From Desulfarculaceae bacterium (GTDB lineage: Bacteria > Desulfobacterota > Desulfarculia > Desulfarculales > Desulfarculaceae): 33,621 bases of DNA. A program made the position numbers and the translations under genes. Location of the stretch: the NCBI GenBank assembly GCA_028277825.1, contig JANQFN010000393.1:1-33621 (forward strand). The letters are read 5' to 3'. Positions 16,855 through 24,679 of the stretch are shown piece after piece. Under the pieces are notes generated by a model. That model worked only from the letters and a program-made list of their open reading frames with translations, was not told where the DNA came from and searched no databases. Within the stretch, counting starts at the first letter, position 1; each line of letters starts with the position of its first letter.

Positions 16855-17284
16855 GAGCGCCCTCCTCCGCTGGCTGGAAAAACGGCCGCAGACAGGGGTT
16901 GCCGCGCAGATCGACCCCCATTTCGCCCACCGCCAGGCGCAGGGGCAGGCCGATCTCCAGCCTGTCCAGCGACTCCGGGTCCAGGAGGCCCAGCACTCTG
17001 AGGCCGCTGCCGTCCAGGTCCACATAGCCCACCCCATAGGGGCAGGGTAAGCCCCAGGACGGCTTCACCCGGACCACGGTGAAGGTGTAGAGCTTGCCAG
17101 TGGAGCCGAGGTTTTTCTCATCTATTGCTCCCAGGCAAAGGGGGCAGCGGGACGGCCGGGGGAAGAAATCCCGGTCGCAGGCGGGACAGGCACCTCCCAA
17201 CAGGGAGGAACCTTCCCCTTCCTGGCCGGTGGTGAATATCCCCGGCGCCACTGGGGGGAGTTGTGCGGTGCCTTCAGAGTGCAT
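16847..17284 (-). CDS. DUF35 / OB-fold zinc-ribbon acyl-CoA-associated protein
   Basis: A 145-residue protein with an N-terminal rubredoxin-like zinc ribbon (Cys33, Cys36, Cys47, Cys50 in ACPACDRDFFPRPSRCPLC) followed by an OB-fold segment (GKLYTFTVVRVKP...PYGVGYVDLDGSGLRVLG). This is the standard ChsH2/DUF35 form. Members form complexes with SCP2-type thiolases or hydratases and are thought to channel CoA substrates. Start ATG 17284 follows AAGGAGAG. The end overlaps the thiolase start by 8 bases, which indicates translational coupling and supports a complex. Confidence 0.88.
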   Translation of the reverse strand: MHSEGTAQLPPVAPGIFTTGQEGEGSSLLGGACPACDRDFFPRPSRCPLCLGAIDEKNLGSTGKLYTFTVVRVKPSWGLPCPYGVGYVDLDGSGLRVLGLLDPESLDRLEIGLPLRLAVGEMGVDLRGNPCLRPFFQPAEEGAHE

Positions 17285-17368
17285 GACTCTCCTTGGCGGG
17301 CTGGTCCCGGGGTGAGCCGGGCCCGGTCCGCGTTGGATGGGCGACGGTGTGCCGTCGGGTGCGGCGGC

Positions 17369-17695
17369 CTACAGCGGGAACAGGTCGTAGATTTTCTGGG
17401 CCACCATCAGGTCGCCGGTCATCTTGAGCTGCCCGCTCATGAAGGCCTGCATGCCGTCGATCTCCATGTTGACCATGCCCAAAAACAGATCGGTGCTGCA
17501 GATCTGGGACACCGTCGGGGCGTCGTTGGCCCCTTCGAAGAGCTCGGCCTTGCCGTCGGCCACCTTGATGTGCCAGGTGCCTCCGCCGTCGCCCACCACT
17601 TCCCACTGGAACACGGCTTCCAGATCCTCGGCGGCCTGGGGGTTGAAATTTTCGATCATTGCGTCAAAGGCTTGAGTAGGTTCGGTAAAGGCCAT
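17369..17695 (-). CDS. SCP2 sterol-binding domain protein
   Basis: A 108-residue stand-alone SCP2 domain: FQWEVVGDGGGTWHIKVADGKAEL, then VSQICSTDLFLGMVNMEIDGMQAFMSGQLKMTGDLMVAQKI, which are the conserved strand and helix segments. The start is ATG 17695, 7 bases after AAGGAG; the track start at 17749 has no such site. SCP2 domains hold hydrophobic ligands such as fatty acyl chains, sterols and their CoA esters in a tunnel. Here it may carry the substrate or a CoA intermediate among the operon's enzymes. Confidence 0.88.
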   Translation of the reverse strand: MAFTEPTQAFDAMIENFNPQAAEDLEAVFQWEVVGDGGGTWHIKVADGKAELFEGANDAPTVSQICSTDLFLGMVNMEIDGMQAFMSGQLKMTGDLMVAQKIYDLFPL

Positions 17696-17717
17696 GATCC
17701 CGCTCCTTGTTGGCTGC

Positions 17718-17735
17718 GCGGACCGCGCGGTCCGC
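17718..17735 (-). repeat. Perfect 18-base GC palindrome between dehydrogenase and SCP2 genes
   Basis: GCGGACCG and its reverse complement CGGTCCGC flank a central CG in the 61-base gap between the dehydrogenase stop and the SCP2 start. It could form an mRNA stem or be a protein site. It has no T-run on the minus strand, so it is not a classical terminator. Confidence 0.6.
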
Positions 17736-17756
17736 CTTGACATTTTCACAGTTCTC

Positions 17757-18797
17757 TCAAGGCTTGAGCATCACCTTGATGCATTGGTCCTTGTGGTTCT
17801 CAAACAGGTCGTAGGCCTCCATGGCCTCGGCAAGCGGAAAGGTGTGGGTGACCAGACCCGACAGGTCCACCTTGCCGTTGGCCAGCAGGCTCATCAGGGC
17901 CCCCATGTTGCCCAGGTCGGCCAGCCCCATGCTGATGCGCACCCCGTAGAGCCCCAACAGGGGCAGGGGCAGTTCCACCGACTTGGCGAACAGGCCCACC
18001 ACCGAGAGCATGCCTCCCCGGCGCAGGCTGCTCAGGGCCTGGCTGAAGCTCTCCGGCAGACCCGCCGCCTCCACGGCCACGTCCACCCCCCGCATGTCGG
18101 TCTCCGCCAGAATGCGGGTGACCGGGCTGCCCTGACTCACGTCGATGGGCTCGGCCCCCAGGACCGCGGCCAGCTCCAGGCGCTTGGGCACCATGTCCAG
18201 GGCATAAACCCGGCTCGGGCCGAAAAGCTGGGCCGAGGCCACCGCGGCCAGCCCAATGGGACCGCAGCCGAACACGGCCACCGTGTCGCCGGGACCAACC
18301 CCGCCCTGCTGGATGGCGTGGAAACCGGTGGAGAACACGTCACCCACCAGGATGGCCTGCTCGTCGCTCACATTGTCCGGGATGGGCACGGCGCACATGT
18401 CCGCGTTGGGCACGGCCACGTATTCGGTTTGGGCGCCGGACAGCGGCCGGCCCTGGAACATGCCCCCGCCCCACACCCCGCCCACGTGGCAGGTCTGCAC
18501 CTCGCCGCGCATGCAAGAGGGACAGTACCCGCACCACAGCCCGGCGGCCACAACCACCCGGTCGCCCGGCTTGAAACACTTCACGTCCGGGGCGGTCTCC
18601 TCCACCACCCCCGCGAACTCGTGGCCGATCACCGTGCCTGGGGAGATGGGTATCTCGCCGTATTTGATGTGCAGATCCGATCCGCAGATGGCCGAGGTGG
18701 TCACCCTGACCAGCATTTGCCCCGGCCCGTCCAACTGGGGCTTGGGCACCTCCTCCAGGGCCAACTGGTGTCCCGGCTTGAGCACCACTCCTTGCAT
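17757..18797 (-). CDS. Zinc-dependent medium-chain alcohol dehydrogenase
   Basis: A 346-residue MDR-superfamily oxidoreductase. Catalytic zinc residues are Cys38 (AICGSDLH) and His59-Glu60 (VIGHEFAG). The structural zinc site has four Cys in CGYCPSCMRGEVQTC. The nucleotide site is VAVFGCGPIGLAA (GxGxxG), and the strand that follows ends in ALDMVPKR; an Asp there favours NAD(H). It is 22 bases after the ligase gene. Within this operon the reasonable reaction is oxidation of a secondary alcohol to the ketone that the carboxylase uses, as 1-phenylethanol dehydrogenase or 2-propanol dehydrogenase does in known ketone pathways (those may belong to other families). The physiological substrate is inferred from context only. 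Confidence 0.9.
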   Translation of the reverse strand: MQGVVLKPGHQLALEEVPKPQLDGPGQMLVRVTTSAICGSDLHIKYGEIPISPGTVIGHEFAGVVEETAPDVKCFKPGDRVVVAAGLWCGYCPSCMRGEVQTCHVGGVWGGGMFQGRPLSGAQTEYVAVPNADMCAVPIPDNVSDEQAILVGDVFSTGFHAIQQGGVGPGDTVAVFGCGPIGLAAVASAQLFGPSRVYALDMVPKRLELAAVLGAEPIDVSQGSPVTRILAETDMRGVDVAVEAAGLPESFSQALSSLRRGGMLSVVGLFAKSVELPLPLLGLYGVRISMGLADLGNMGALMSLLANGKVDLSGLVTHTFPLAEAMEAYDLFENHKDQCIKVMLKP

Positions 18798-18819
18798 GAC
18801 TTACCCTCTCCCCTCGCCG

Positions 18820-20412
18820 TTATCGCTTGATTTTGTAGCCGGCTTTTTCCCGGTCCCAGGTGTCCTCGGTGACTCCCTCGTTTCTGAGCTGCACCTTCTG
18901 CACCCGCATGGTGGGCGTCTTGGGCAGCGTCTCCATGAAGCGCACGAAACGGGGAATCATGAAATAGGCCATGTTGGCCTGGCAGTAGTCCATGAGTTCT
19001 TCGGGGGCCAATTCCGCCCCGGGCTTGAGCACCAGGCAGACCATCACCTCGTCCTCGGCCAGCTCCGACTTGGCGGCCACCGCGGTGGACTCCAGCACCG
19101 CCGGGTGACTGTTGATGATGGCTTCCACCTCGAAGGAACTGATGTTTTCTCCGCCCCGGCGCAGAGCGTCTTTTTTGCGGTCCACGAATATGTAGGTGCC
19201 GTCGGGGTTGCGGCTCACATAATCCCCGGTGCGGAACCAGAGATCGCGCCAGGACTCCAGGGTGGCCTGGGGCATGCGGTAGTACTCCAGCATCATGGTG
19301 AAGGGCTCCTGGGGCCGCACGATCAGCTCGCCAGGCGTGCCGTCGGGCACCTCCAGGTCCTGGTCGTCCACCACCTTCACCCGGTAGCCCGGCACCGCCC
19401 GGCCGATGGTGCCTTTACGGCGGTCATGCATTGAGTTGACCACCGGCAGACCCAGCTCGGACATGCCGTAGCCCTCCACCAGCACCACGCCGAAGCGCTG
19501 CTCAAAGGCCTCGAACAGGTCCGGCGGGCAGCCGGCGCCCACCATCAGGCGCAGGGGGTTGTCCGCGTCCTCGGGCCTGGGCTCGGCCTTCATCAGGATG
19601 GGCAGGATGCTGCCGATGTAGTTGAACTCGGTGCAATCGTAGGCGCGCACCTCCTCCCAAAAGCGGCTGGCCGAAAAGCGGGGAGCCAGCACCATGCGGG
19701 CCCCACTCATCAGGGCGGGCATGGTGGAGAGGAACTGGGCGTTGCCGTGGAACAGGGGCAAGGCGTTGTACAGGCAGTCGTCCTCGCCGTAGTCGGCCAT
19801 GTCCTGGACCATCTGGCCCATGTACAGGGCGTAGTTCTGGGGCATCAGGGCGCCCTTGGAGGGCCCGGTGGTGCCGGAGGTGAACATGATGCCAAAGGGA
19901 TCGCTCCAGATGACCCGCGGCTGAGCGAAGCCGCCGTCGTTGTCCACGATATCCTGGTAGATGAAGTGGGCGGGCATCCCAGACGGCAGTTCGCCGGGCT
20001 GGTCCACCAGGATTATCCGCTGAAGCTTATCCAACTCGGGCAGGACCCCGGCCAGGCGCTCCAGCAGAGGCGCCTCCACCACCGCTGCGCTGCAGTCGGC
20101 CTGGTCCAGCATGTAGGACAGAAGCTTGCCGCGGTGGGCCACGTTGATGGGCACCTCCACCGCGCCCAGCATGCTCAGGCCGAACCAGACGAAGAGGTAT
20201 TCGGGCCGGTTGCCCATGAGGATGGCCACTTTGTCGCCGCGGCCTATGCCGGCCGCCTCCAGGCCGGCCGCGGCCCGGCGGGAATATTGCTCCAGGTCGG
20301 CGAAACTGTAGCTGTCCGGGCCGAAGCGCAAAAACTCGCGCCGGCCGTATTTCCGGGCCTGGCGGGCCACCAGGGCGTGGATGGTGTTGTCGTGCACCGG
20401 ATCAAAGGACAT
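18820..20412 (-). CDS. AMP-forming acyl-CoA ligase (ANL superfamily)
   Basis: A 530-residue adenylating enzyme with P-loop TSGTTGPSKG (178-187), A5-type VEGYGMSELG (312-321), A7 WFRTGDYVSRNPDGTYIFVDRKKDALRRGGENIS (392-425) and the C-terminal A10 region LPKTPTMRVQK. At the position of the catalytic A10 lysine (usually T-G-K) it has Met502-Arg503; Lys506 remains. The track starts at 20532, but ATG 20412 is preceded by GGGAG 5 bases upstream and starts a typical N-terminus (MSFDPVHDNTIHALV). It lies 26 bases after the HyuB-like gene. The likely role is activation of the beta-keto acid made by the carboxylase, as benzoylacetate-CoA ligase does beside acetophenone carboxylase. Overall sequence is closest in style to CaiC/medium-chain ligases. 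Confidence 0.9.
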   Translation of the reverse strand: MSFDPVHDNTIHALVARQARKYGRREFLRFGPDSYSFADLEQYSRRAAAGLEAAGIGRGDKVAILMGNRPEYLFVWFGLSMLGAVEVPINVAHRGKLLSYMLDQADCSAAVVEAPLLERLAGVLPELDKLQRIILVDQPGELPSGMPAHFIYQDIVDNDGGFAQPRVIWSDPFGIMFTSGTTGPSKGALMPQNYALYMGQMVQDMADYGEDDCLYNALPLFHGNAQFLSTMPALMSGARMVLAPRFSASRFWEEVRAYDCTEFNYIGSILPILMKAEPRPEDADNPLRLMVGAGCPPDLFEAFEQRFGVVLVEGYGMSELGLPVVNSMHDRRKGTIGRAVPGYRVKVVDDQDLEVPDGTPGELIVRPQEPFTMMLEYYRMPQATLESWRDLWFRTGDYVSRNPDGTYIFVDRKKDALRRGGENISSFEVEAIINSHPAVLESTAVAAKSELAEDEVMVCLVLKPGAELAPEELMDYCQANMAYFMIPRFVRFMETLPKTPTMRVQKVQLRNEGVTEDTWDREKAGYKIKR

Positions 20413-20438
20413 GTTTGCTCCCAATGTCCTGGGGTTGC

Positions 20439-22499
20439 CTAAAAAGGCAGGCCGAAATCTCTCTTGGGCTTGGGGTGCGGGTAGCCGCCGTAATAGGTCA
20501 AAGCGCTGCGCGGCGGGGAGAGCTTGGCCCACTCCTCCTCGAACTGCTCCAGAGGCACCCCGCGCGCCTTGCGTTCTTGGAAGGCATCCCGGCGCAGCTT
20601 CTCGGTTCCCTCCTGGTCCACCAGCAGCGTCTCGGGGTCAAAGGCCACCTTGTACAGATTGGCCGCCGTCTCCCGGCTTACCAGACCCTCGCGCACGTCG
20701 GCCATCACCGCCTCGGCCTCGCGCTCCAGCACATCGCCGTAGCCCGCGCCCCCGCCGGCGGGCATGTAGTAAGTGTCGCCGTTGACAAAGGGGGTGATGC
20801 CCATGGTGATGTTATGCAGGCCGCGGTTGCCCTTCTCCGGGTTGCCCTCCTCGTAGAGTTGGTCCAGGTCCACCGGCAGATCGCGGTCGCTCTCGGCCAA
20901 GTGCTTTTTGATGTCGCTGCCGTGTACCGTCTGGATAAAGCCCGAGGGCACGGCGTAGCCCCCGAAGATACCCAGGGTGGCGGGGTACTTGCTGCCGTAG
21001 CCCAGCCCGCCCATGGCCAGCCAGGGCACGTGGTGGATGGCCACCCCGAAGCCCACTCCCGAGCCGCCCCGATATTTGCCGGGCCCGTAGGAGTTCTTGA
21101 AGTAGTTGCGGAACAAATACAAAAAAGGTCGGTCCGCCTCGGTGGTCTCCACGTCGGAGCAATCGCTCATGGTGGCGAAAAAAGCCCCGGCCCCGTTCAC
21201 TCCATCCTGGTCCGGCCGGGCCCCGGCCCCGGTGGCGTTGAGTTCGGGGCTGATGTCGGCCACCGGCTCCTCCCACTGGTTGAAGCCGCCGAAGTAAGGC
21301 ACCCCGAAGCCGCTGAACCAGGAGGCCACCGCCCGCTTGGGGTCCAGGTTGTAGATCATGCGCGCCCCGATCAGAAAGATGCCGTGCACGAAACAGGTCT
21401 GCACCGACGGGGCCAGGGCGGTGGGCGCGTCGCCGCTGGCCTTTACTATGGTCTTGTCCGGGAACTCCCAGTCCAGGGCATCCAACAGGGCGTTGTTGGC
21501 CGGCAGGTCGTGGAAGAACCAGCCGCAGAAATAGACCATGGCCAAGCCGATGATGCCCTGAAAGAAGCTGTTTTGGGGATGATTGTCCAGCAGGGGCGAA
21601 ACCCCGTCGAAGGTAAGCTTGAGCTTGTCACCTTTCTTTTCCAGGCAGATGCCGATCTTGACCAGCTTCTCCTCGCTGCCCACGATGTCTAAAAAGCGGG
21701 GCTGGCGCCAGGTGCCGTCGTTGAGCTTGGAAACCTTTTTGCGCGCCGCCCGGGCGGTGGTGGCCAGTATCTTGCGTAAGGCGCCCCGAAAGAACGCCAC
21801 CCCTTTCTCGGCCACGATCGCCTGAATGCGCCGCTCGACGATGCGGCAGGCGGCCAGGCGGGCCTTGATGTCCAGCACCATGGTGCGCGGGTCGCGGGTG
21901 GCGGTGCCCAGCATGGTCATGAGGTCCTCACGCAGGGTGTAATTCTCGCCCACCTTGATGGGGGGCACCATCAACCCTTCCTCGTAGCGCGACTTGGCCG
22001 CGATGGGCTGGCCGCCGGGCTCGGCCGAGCCGTTCTCACCGGTGTGCACGTTGGCCCCCACAAAACACAGCAGTTCACCTTCGGCGAACACCGGCACGCA
22101 CAGGCCCATGTCCGCCGCGTGCACCCCGGAGTAGAAGGGGTCGTTGAAAAAAAACGAATCCCCCGCCTCGACCCCGACCGTGGGGTCGTTCAGGTAGTGC
22201 TTGACGATGTACTTGACTGGAATCTGGCCCAGCACCGCGTGGAACCAAATGCCGGTGGCCACCACCGACAGATCGCCCAGGGCGGTGTAGATCCCGAAGG
22301 CCACGTCCCCCCAGCGCATGCCGGTGGAGGCTCCCAGTTTCATGGTGGTTTCCTTGCCCTCTAAGGCAATCATGTTCATCTTATGCTGGAATATCTCAAA
22401 ATCCAGATCCTCCACGCCCGCCATGGCCGCCTGTTCCTCCGGGGTGACCGCCTCGGGCTTGAGCCGCTCTACGACTTCGGTGTCTCTGGTGTAAGCCAT
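20439..22499 (-). CDS. HyuB-type subunit of ATP-dependent ketone carboxylase (hydantoinase B/oxoprolinase family)
   Basis: The 686-residue protein shows family segments GDSFFFNDPFYSGVHAADMGLCVPVF, GLHNITMGITPF and MPAGGGAGYGDVLERE. Family members include HyuB, the alpha subunit of acetone carboxylase and the gamma subunit of acetophenone carboxylase. In acetone and acetophenone carboxylases this type of subunit is thought to join the activated ketone enolate with (phospho)carbonate. The start ATG 22499 follows GGAGAGCGGAG and lies 18 bases after the HyuA-like gene. Its size (about 75 kDa) fits the 75-kDa acetophenone carboxylase subunit as I recall it. Hydantoinase activity is less likely given the two HyuA genes, the zinc-ribbon gene, and the ligase and thiolase in the same operon. 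Confidence 0.85.
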   Translation of the reverse strand: MAYTRDTEVVERLKPEAVTPEEQAAMAGVEDLDFEIFQHKMNMIALEGKETTMKLGASTGMRWGDVAFGIYTALGDLSVVATGIWFHAVLGQIPVKYIVKHYLNDPTVGVEAGDSFFFNDPFYSGVHAADMGLCVPVFAEGELLCFVGANVHTGENGSAEPGGQPIAAKSRYEEGLMVPPIKVGENYTLREDLMTMLGTATRDPRTMVLDIKARLAACRIVERRIQAIVAEKGVAFFRGALRKILATTARAARKKVSKLNDGTWRQPRFLDIVGSEEKLVKIGICLEKKGDKLKLTFDGVSPLLDNHPQNSFFQGIIGLAMVYFCGWFFHDLPANNALLDALDWEFPDKTIVKASGDAPTALAPSVQTCFVHGIFLIGARMIYNLDPKRAVASWFSGFGVPYFGGFNQWEEPVADISPELNATGAGARPDQDGVNGAGAFFATMSDCSDVETTEADRPFLYLFRNYFKNSYGPGKYRGGSGVGFGVAIHHVPWLAMGGLGYGSKYPATLGIFGGYAVPSGFIQTVHGSDIKKHLAESDRDLPVDLDQLYEEGNPEKGNRGLHNITMGITPFVNGDTYYMPAGGGAGYGDVLEREAEAVMADVREGLVSRETAANLYKVAFDPETLLVDQEGTEKLRRDAFQERKARGVPLEQFEEEWAKLSPPRSALTYYGGYPHPKPKRDFGLPF

Positions 22500-22517
22500 G
22501 CTCCGCTCTCCTCTTAT

Positions 22518-24677
22518 TTAGACCGGCTCCAGCACGCCGTTGAAAAACTGGTCCAGGGTGAAACGCCAGGAAGGTTCGATCACGAAGGTGGTGTGGCGGG
22601 CGTCCACCAGGGCCGGGCCGCTGATCTGGTTGCCCGGCAGCAGGTGGTGAAAATCATAAACCGCCGTTTGGCTGAACCCGCCCTGGCTGCGCCAATAGGC
22701 CCGCCGGGGTTCGCGGGCCGCCTCGGCCGGCGGCGCCGGTCCGGCCAGTTCGGCCGGGTTCCAGGAGGGCGGCGCCTGTTCCACCGTGGCGGTCAGGTAG
22801 AAGCACTCCACGTTGATGCCGCCCTGGAGAAAGGTGGCTTCCGGCGAGTACACCCGGGAATACTCCTGGGTGAAGGCGTCGCAGATGTCCTTGATGTGAT
22901 CGGGGTTTTCAAGGATCAGGTGGGGCGAGATCACCTTGGTGAGGTTGTATTGCATGCCGTAGCGCATGTCCAGCTCAAGCCGGAAGTTGATCGAATCCTC
23001 GCTGTATCCCTCCAGGCGCAGGTCGCGCACCGCCAGGTCCTTGAGTTCGGCCACCACCCGGTTGAAGCTTTCCAGGTCCGAAGAGTAGGACTGGTCCTTG
23101 TAGCGAAACAGTTTTTGGGTGGCCGAGTGATCCCACACCTGGCGCACCTTGACCGTGGAGGCCCCATAGGCCCCGGAGACCGGGGAATAATAGGGGGCCA
23201 GGACCTTGCTGACCCCCAGGTAAGGGGCAAAGCCACAGGCATGGGCCGGGCCGGCCCCGCCGCAAGTGAAGAGCATGAAGTCGCGCGGATCATGACCCTT
23301 GAGGGCCACCTCGTTGAAGGCCTCTTGTCCCATGTTGGCGTCCACCAGGGCCCTGATGCGGGCGGCGGCCTCGGCGGTTTCCAGACCCAGGGGATCGGCG
23401 ATCTTCTTGCGGATCACCTCCTCGCTCAACTCGGGGGCCAGGAGCATCTCGCCACCCAGATAATTGTCCGGGTCCAGATAACCCAGCACCAGGTCCGCGT
23501 CGGTGACGGTGGGTTCTTCGCCGCCCTGGTCGTAGCAGGCCGGACCGGGCATGGAGCCGGCCGACAGGGGGCCCAACTGAAGCGCGTTGTCCATCAGCTC
23601 GTTGAGCCAGGCGATGGAGCCGCCCCCGGCCCCAATGGACTTGACCTCAATGGCCGCGATGTTGGTGCGCCAGCGGTCGATGACCTGAATGAAGTCATAG
23701 GTCTTCAGGCGGCCGTCGGTGATCACCCCAATGTCAAATGAGGTGCCGCCCATGTCGGTGAAAACGATGTCCTGTTGACCGTACTCCCTTCCCAGGATGG
23801 CCGCCCCGTGCAACCCGGCCACAGGCCCGGCGTTGTGGGTGAGCACCGCCCGCGTGCGCGAGACCTTTTTCATGCCCCCGGTGTTTTGCACCAACTGCAG
23901 GGGCCGGGTGTAGCCGGAGGAGCGCAGGTCGTGGATCAGGGAGTTGAGCTCCTCGGCCATCACCCCGTGGATATAGGCGTTGACCACGGTGGTGACGAAG
24001 CGAGTGTACTCGCCCTGCTTGGGCGACACCTGGCAGGACAGAGTCACCGGCATGGAACCCAGGTAGTCCTCGGGATATTCCTCTTCGATGATCTGCTTGA
24101 TGGCCTGCTCGTGCACCGGATTGGCAAAGGACCACAGCAGACAGACCACGAAACCCATGGCCCCCCGGTCCACCAATAGCTGCAGCTTTTCCAGCACCTC
24201 CTCGGCCTGCAGGGGGCAAACCACGTTGCCCGCCGAGTCCACCCGCTCGCGCAGGCCAACCACCATGTCCCGGGGGATCAGGGGCTCGGCCTTGTTGATG
24301 CGGGCCAGGTCCTTGTTTTCGGTAACAGTCACGCCGTCGGCCCAGGAACGGGCCCGCCCCAGGAAGATGGTGTCCTCAAAGCCGGCGGTGGTGATGAGTC
24401 CCAGCTTGGGGCCGCTGCGCTCGATCAGGGCGTTGGTGCCCACCGTGGTGCAGTAGCGCACGGCCCTGGTCTGGGACAGCAACTGGTTTTGGCCCAGGCC
24501 GCACTCTTTGGCCAGGTCCTTAATGCCCCGCATGAAGCCCACGGACAGGTCATAGTGGGTGGTGGGGGTCTTGGACAGGCGAACTTCGCGCTCCGGGTCC
24601 TTTAGAAAGAAGTCGGTGAAGGTGCCTCCGACGTCTATGTTGATCTCGTAACCCGCTTGTGGTTGCTTGCTTGCCAT
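22518..24677 (-). CDS. HyuA-type ATPase subunit 1 of ketone carboxylase
   Basis: A 719-residue hydantoinase A/oxoprolinase-family protein of the ASKHA fold. It has phosphate-binding NIDVGGTFTDFFLKD at the N-terminus, HNAGPVAGLHGAAILGREYG and the second Asp motif FTDMGGTSFDIGVI in the middle, and GSIAWLNE and CGGAGPAHACGFA further on. I use ATG 24677 because AAGGTG lies just upstream; the GTG at 24683 in the track overlaps that site. The first codons lie 3 bases from the UroD-like stop. Family members use ATP to phosphorylate either the ketone enol or carbonate. It is one of two different HyuA genes here, as in acetophenone carboxylase, which has two HyuA-type subunits. Confidence 0.87.
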   Translation of the reverse strand: MASKQPQAGYEINIDVGGTFTDFFLKDPEREVRLSKTPTTHYDLSVGFMRGIKDLAKECGLGQNQLLSQTRAVRYCTTVGTNALIERSGPKLGLITTAGFEDTIFLGRARSWADGVTVTENKDLARINKAEPLIPRDMVVGLRERVDSAGNVVCPLQAEEVLEKLQLLVDRGAMGFVVCLLWSFANPVHEQAIKQIIEEEYPEDYLGSMPVTLSCQVSPKQGEYTRFVTTVVNAYIHGVMAEELNSLIHDLRSSGYTRPLQLVQNTGGMKKVSRTRAVLTHNAGPVAGLHGAAILGREYGQQDIVFTDMGGTSFDIGVITDGRLKTYDFIQVIDRWRTNIAAIEVKSIGAGGGSIAWLNELMDNALQLGPLSAGSMPGPACYDQGGEEPTVTDADLVLGYLDPDNYLGGEMLLAPELSEEVIRKKIADPLGLETAEAAARIRALVDANMGQEAFNEVALKGHDPRDFMLFTCGGAGPAHACGFAPYLGVSKVLAPYYSPVSGAYGASTVKVRQVWDHSATQKLFRYKDQSYSSDLESFNRVVAELKDLAVRDLRLEGYSEDSINFRLELDMRYGMQYNLTKVISPHLILENPDHIKDICDAFTQEYSRVYSPEATFLQGGINVECFYLTATVEQAPPSWNPAELAGPAPPAEAAREPRRAYWRSQGGFSQTAVYDFHHLLPGNQISGPALVDARHTTFVIEPSWRFTLDQFFNGVLEPV

Positions 24678-24679
24678 GC

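Noticed and set aside
15997-17001. 334-residue plus-strand ORF
   Set aside because: It is antisense to the thiolase and DUF35 genes, rich in Gly/His/Gln, and shows no family motif; a high-GC shadow.
15709-17037. 442-residue thiolase start in the ORF track
   Set aside because: The first 61 residues are Trp/Ala/Arg-rich and come from the DUF35 gene in another frame; ATG 16854 gives a normal thiolase N-terminus.
17694-19434. 378- and 392-residue plus-strand ORFs
   Set aside because: Both are antisense to the dehydrogenase and ligase, which have clear catalytic motifs; composition is that of shadow frames.
20415-23741. Long plus-strand ORFs of 425 and 452 residues
   Set aside because: Antisense to HyuB and HyuA-1; no recognisable domain and His/Gly/Val-rich shadow composition.
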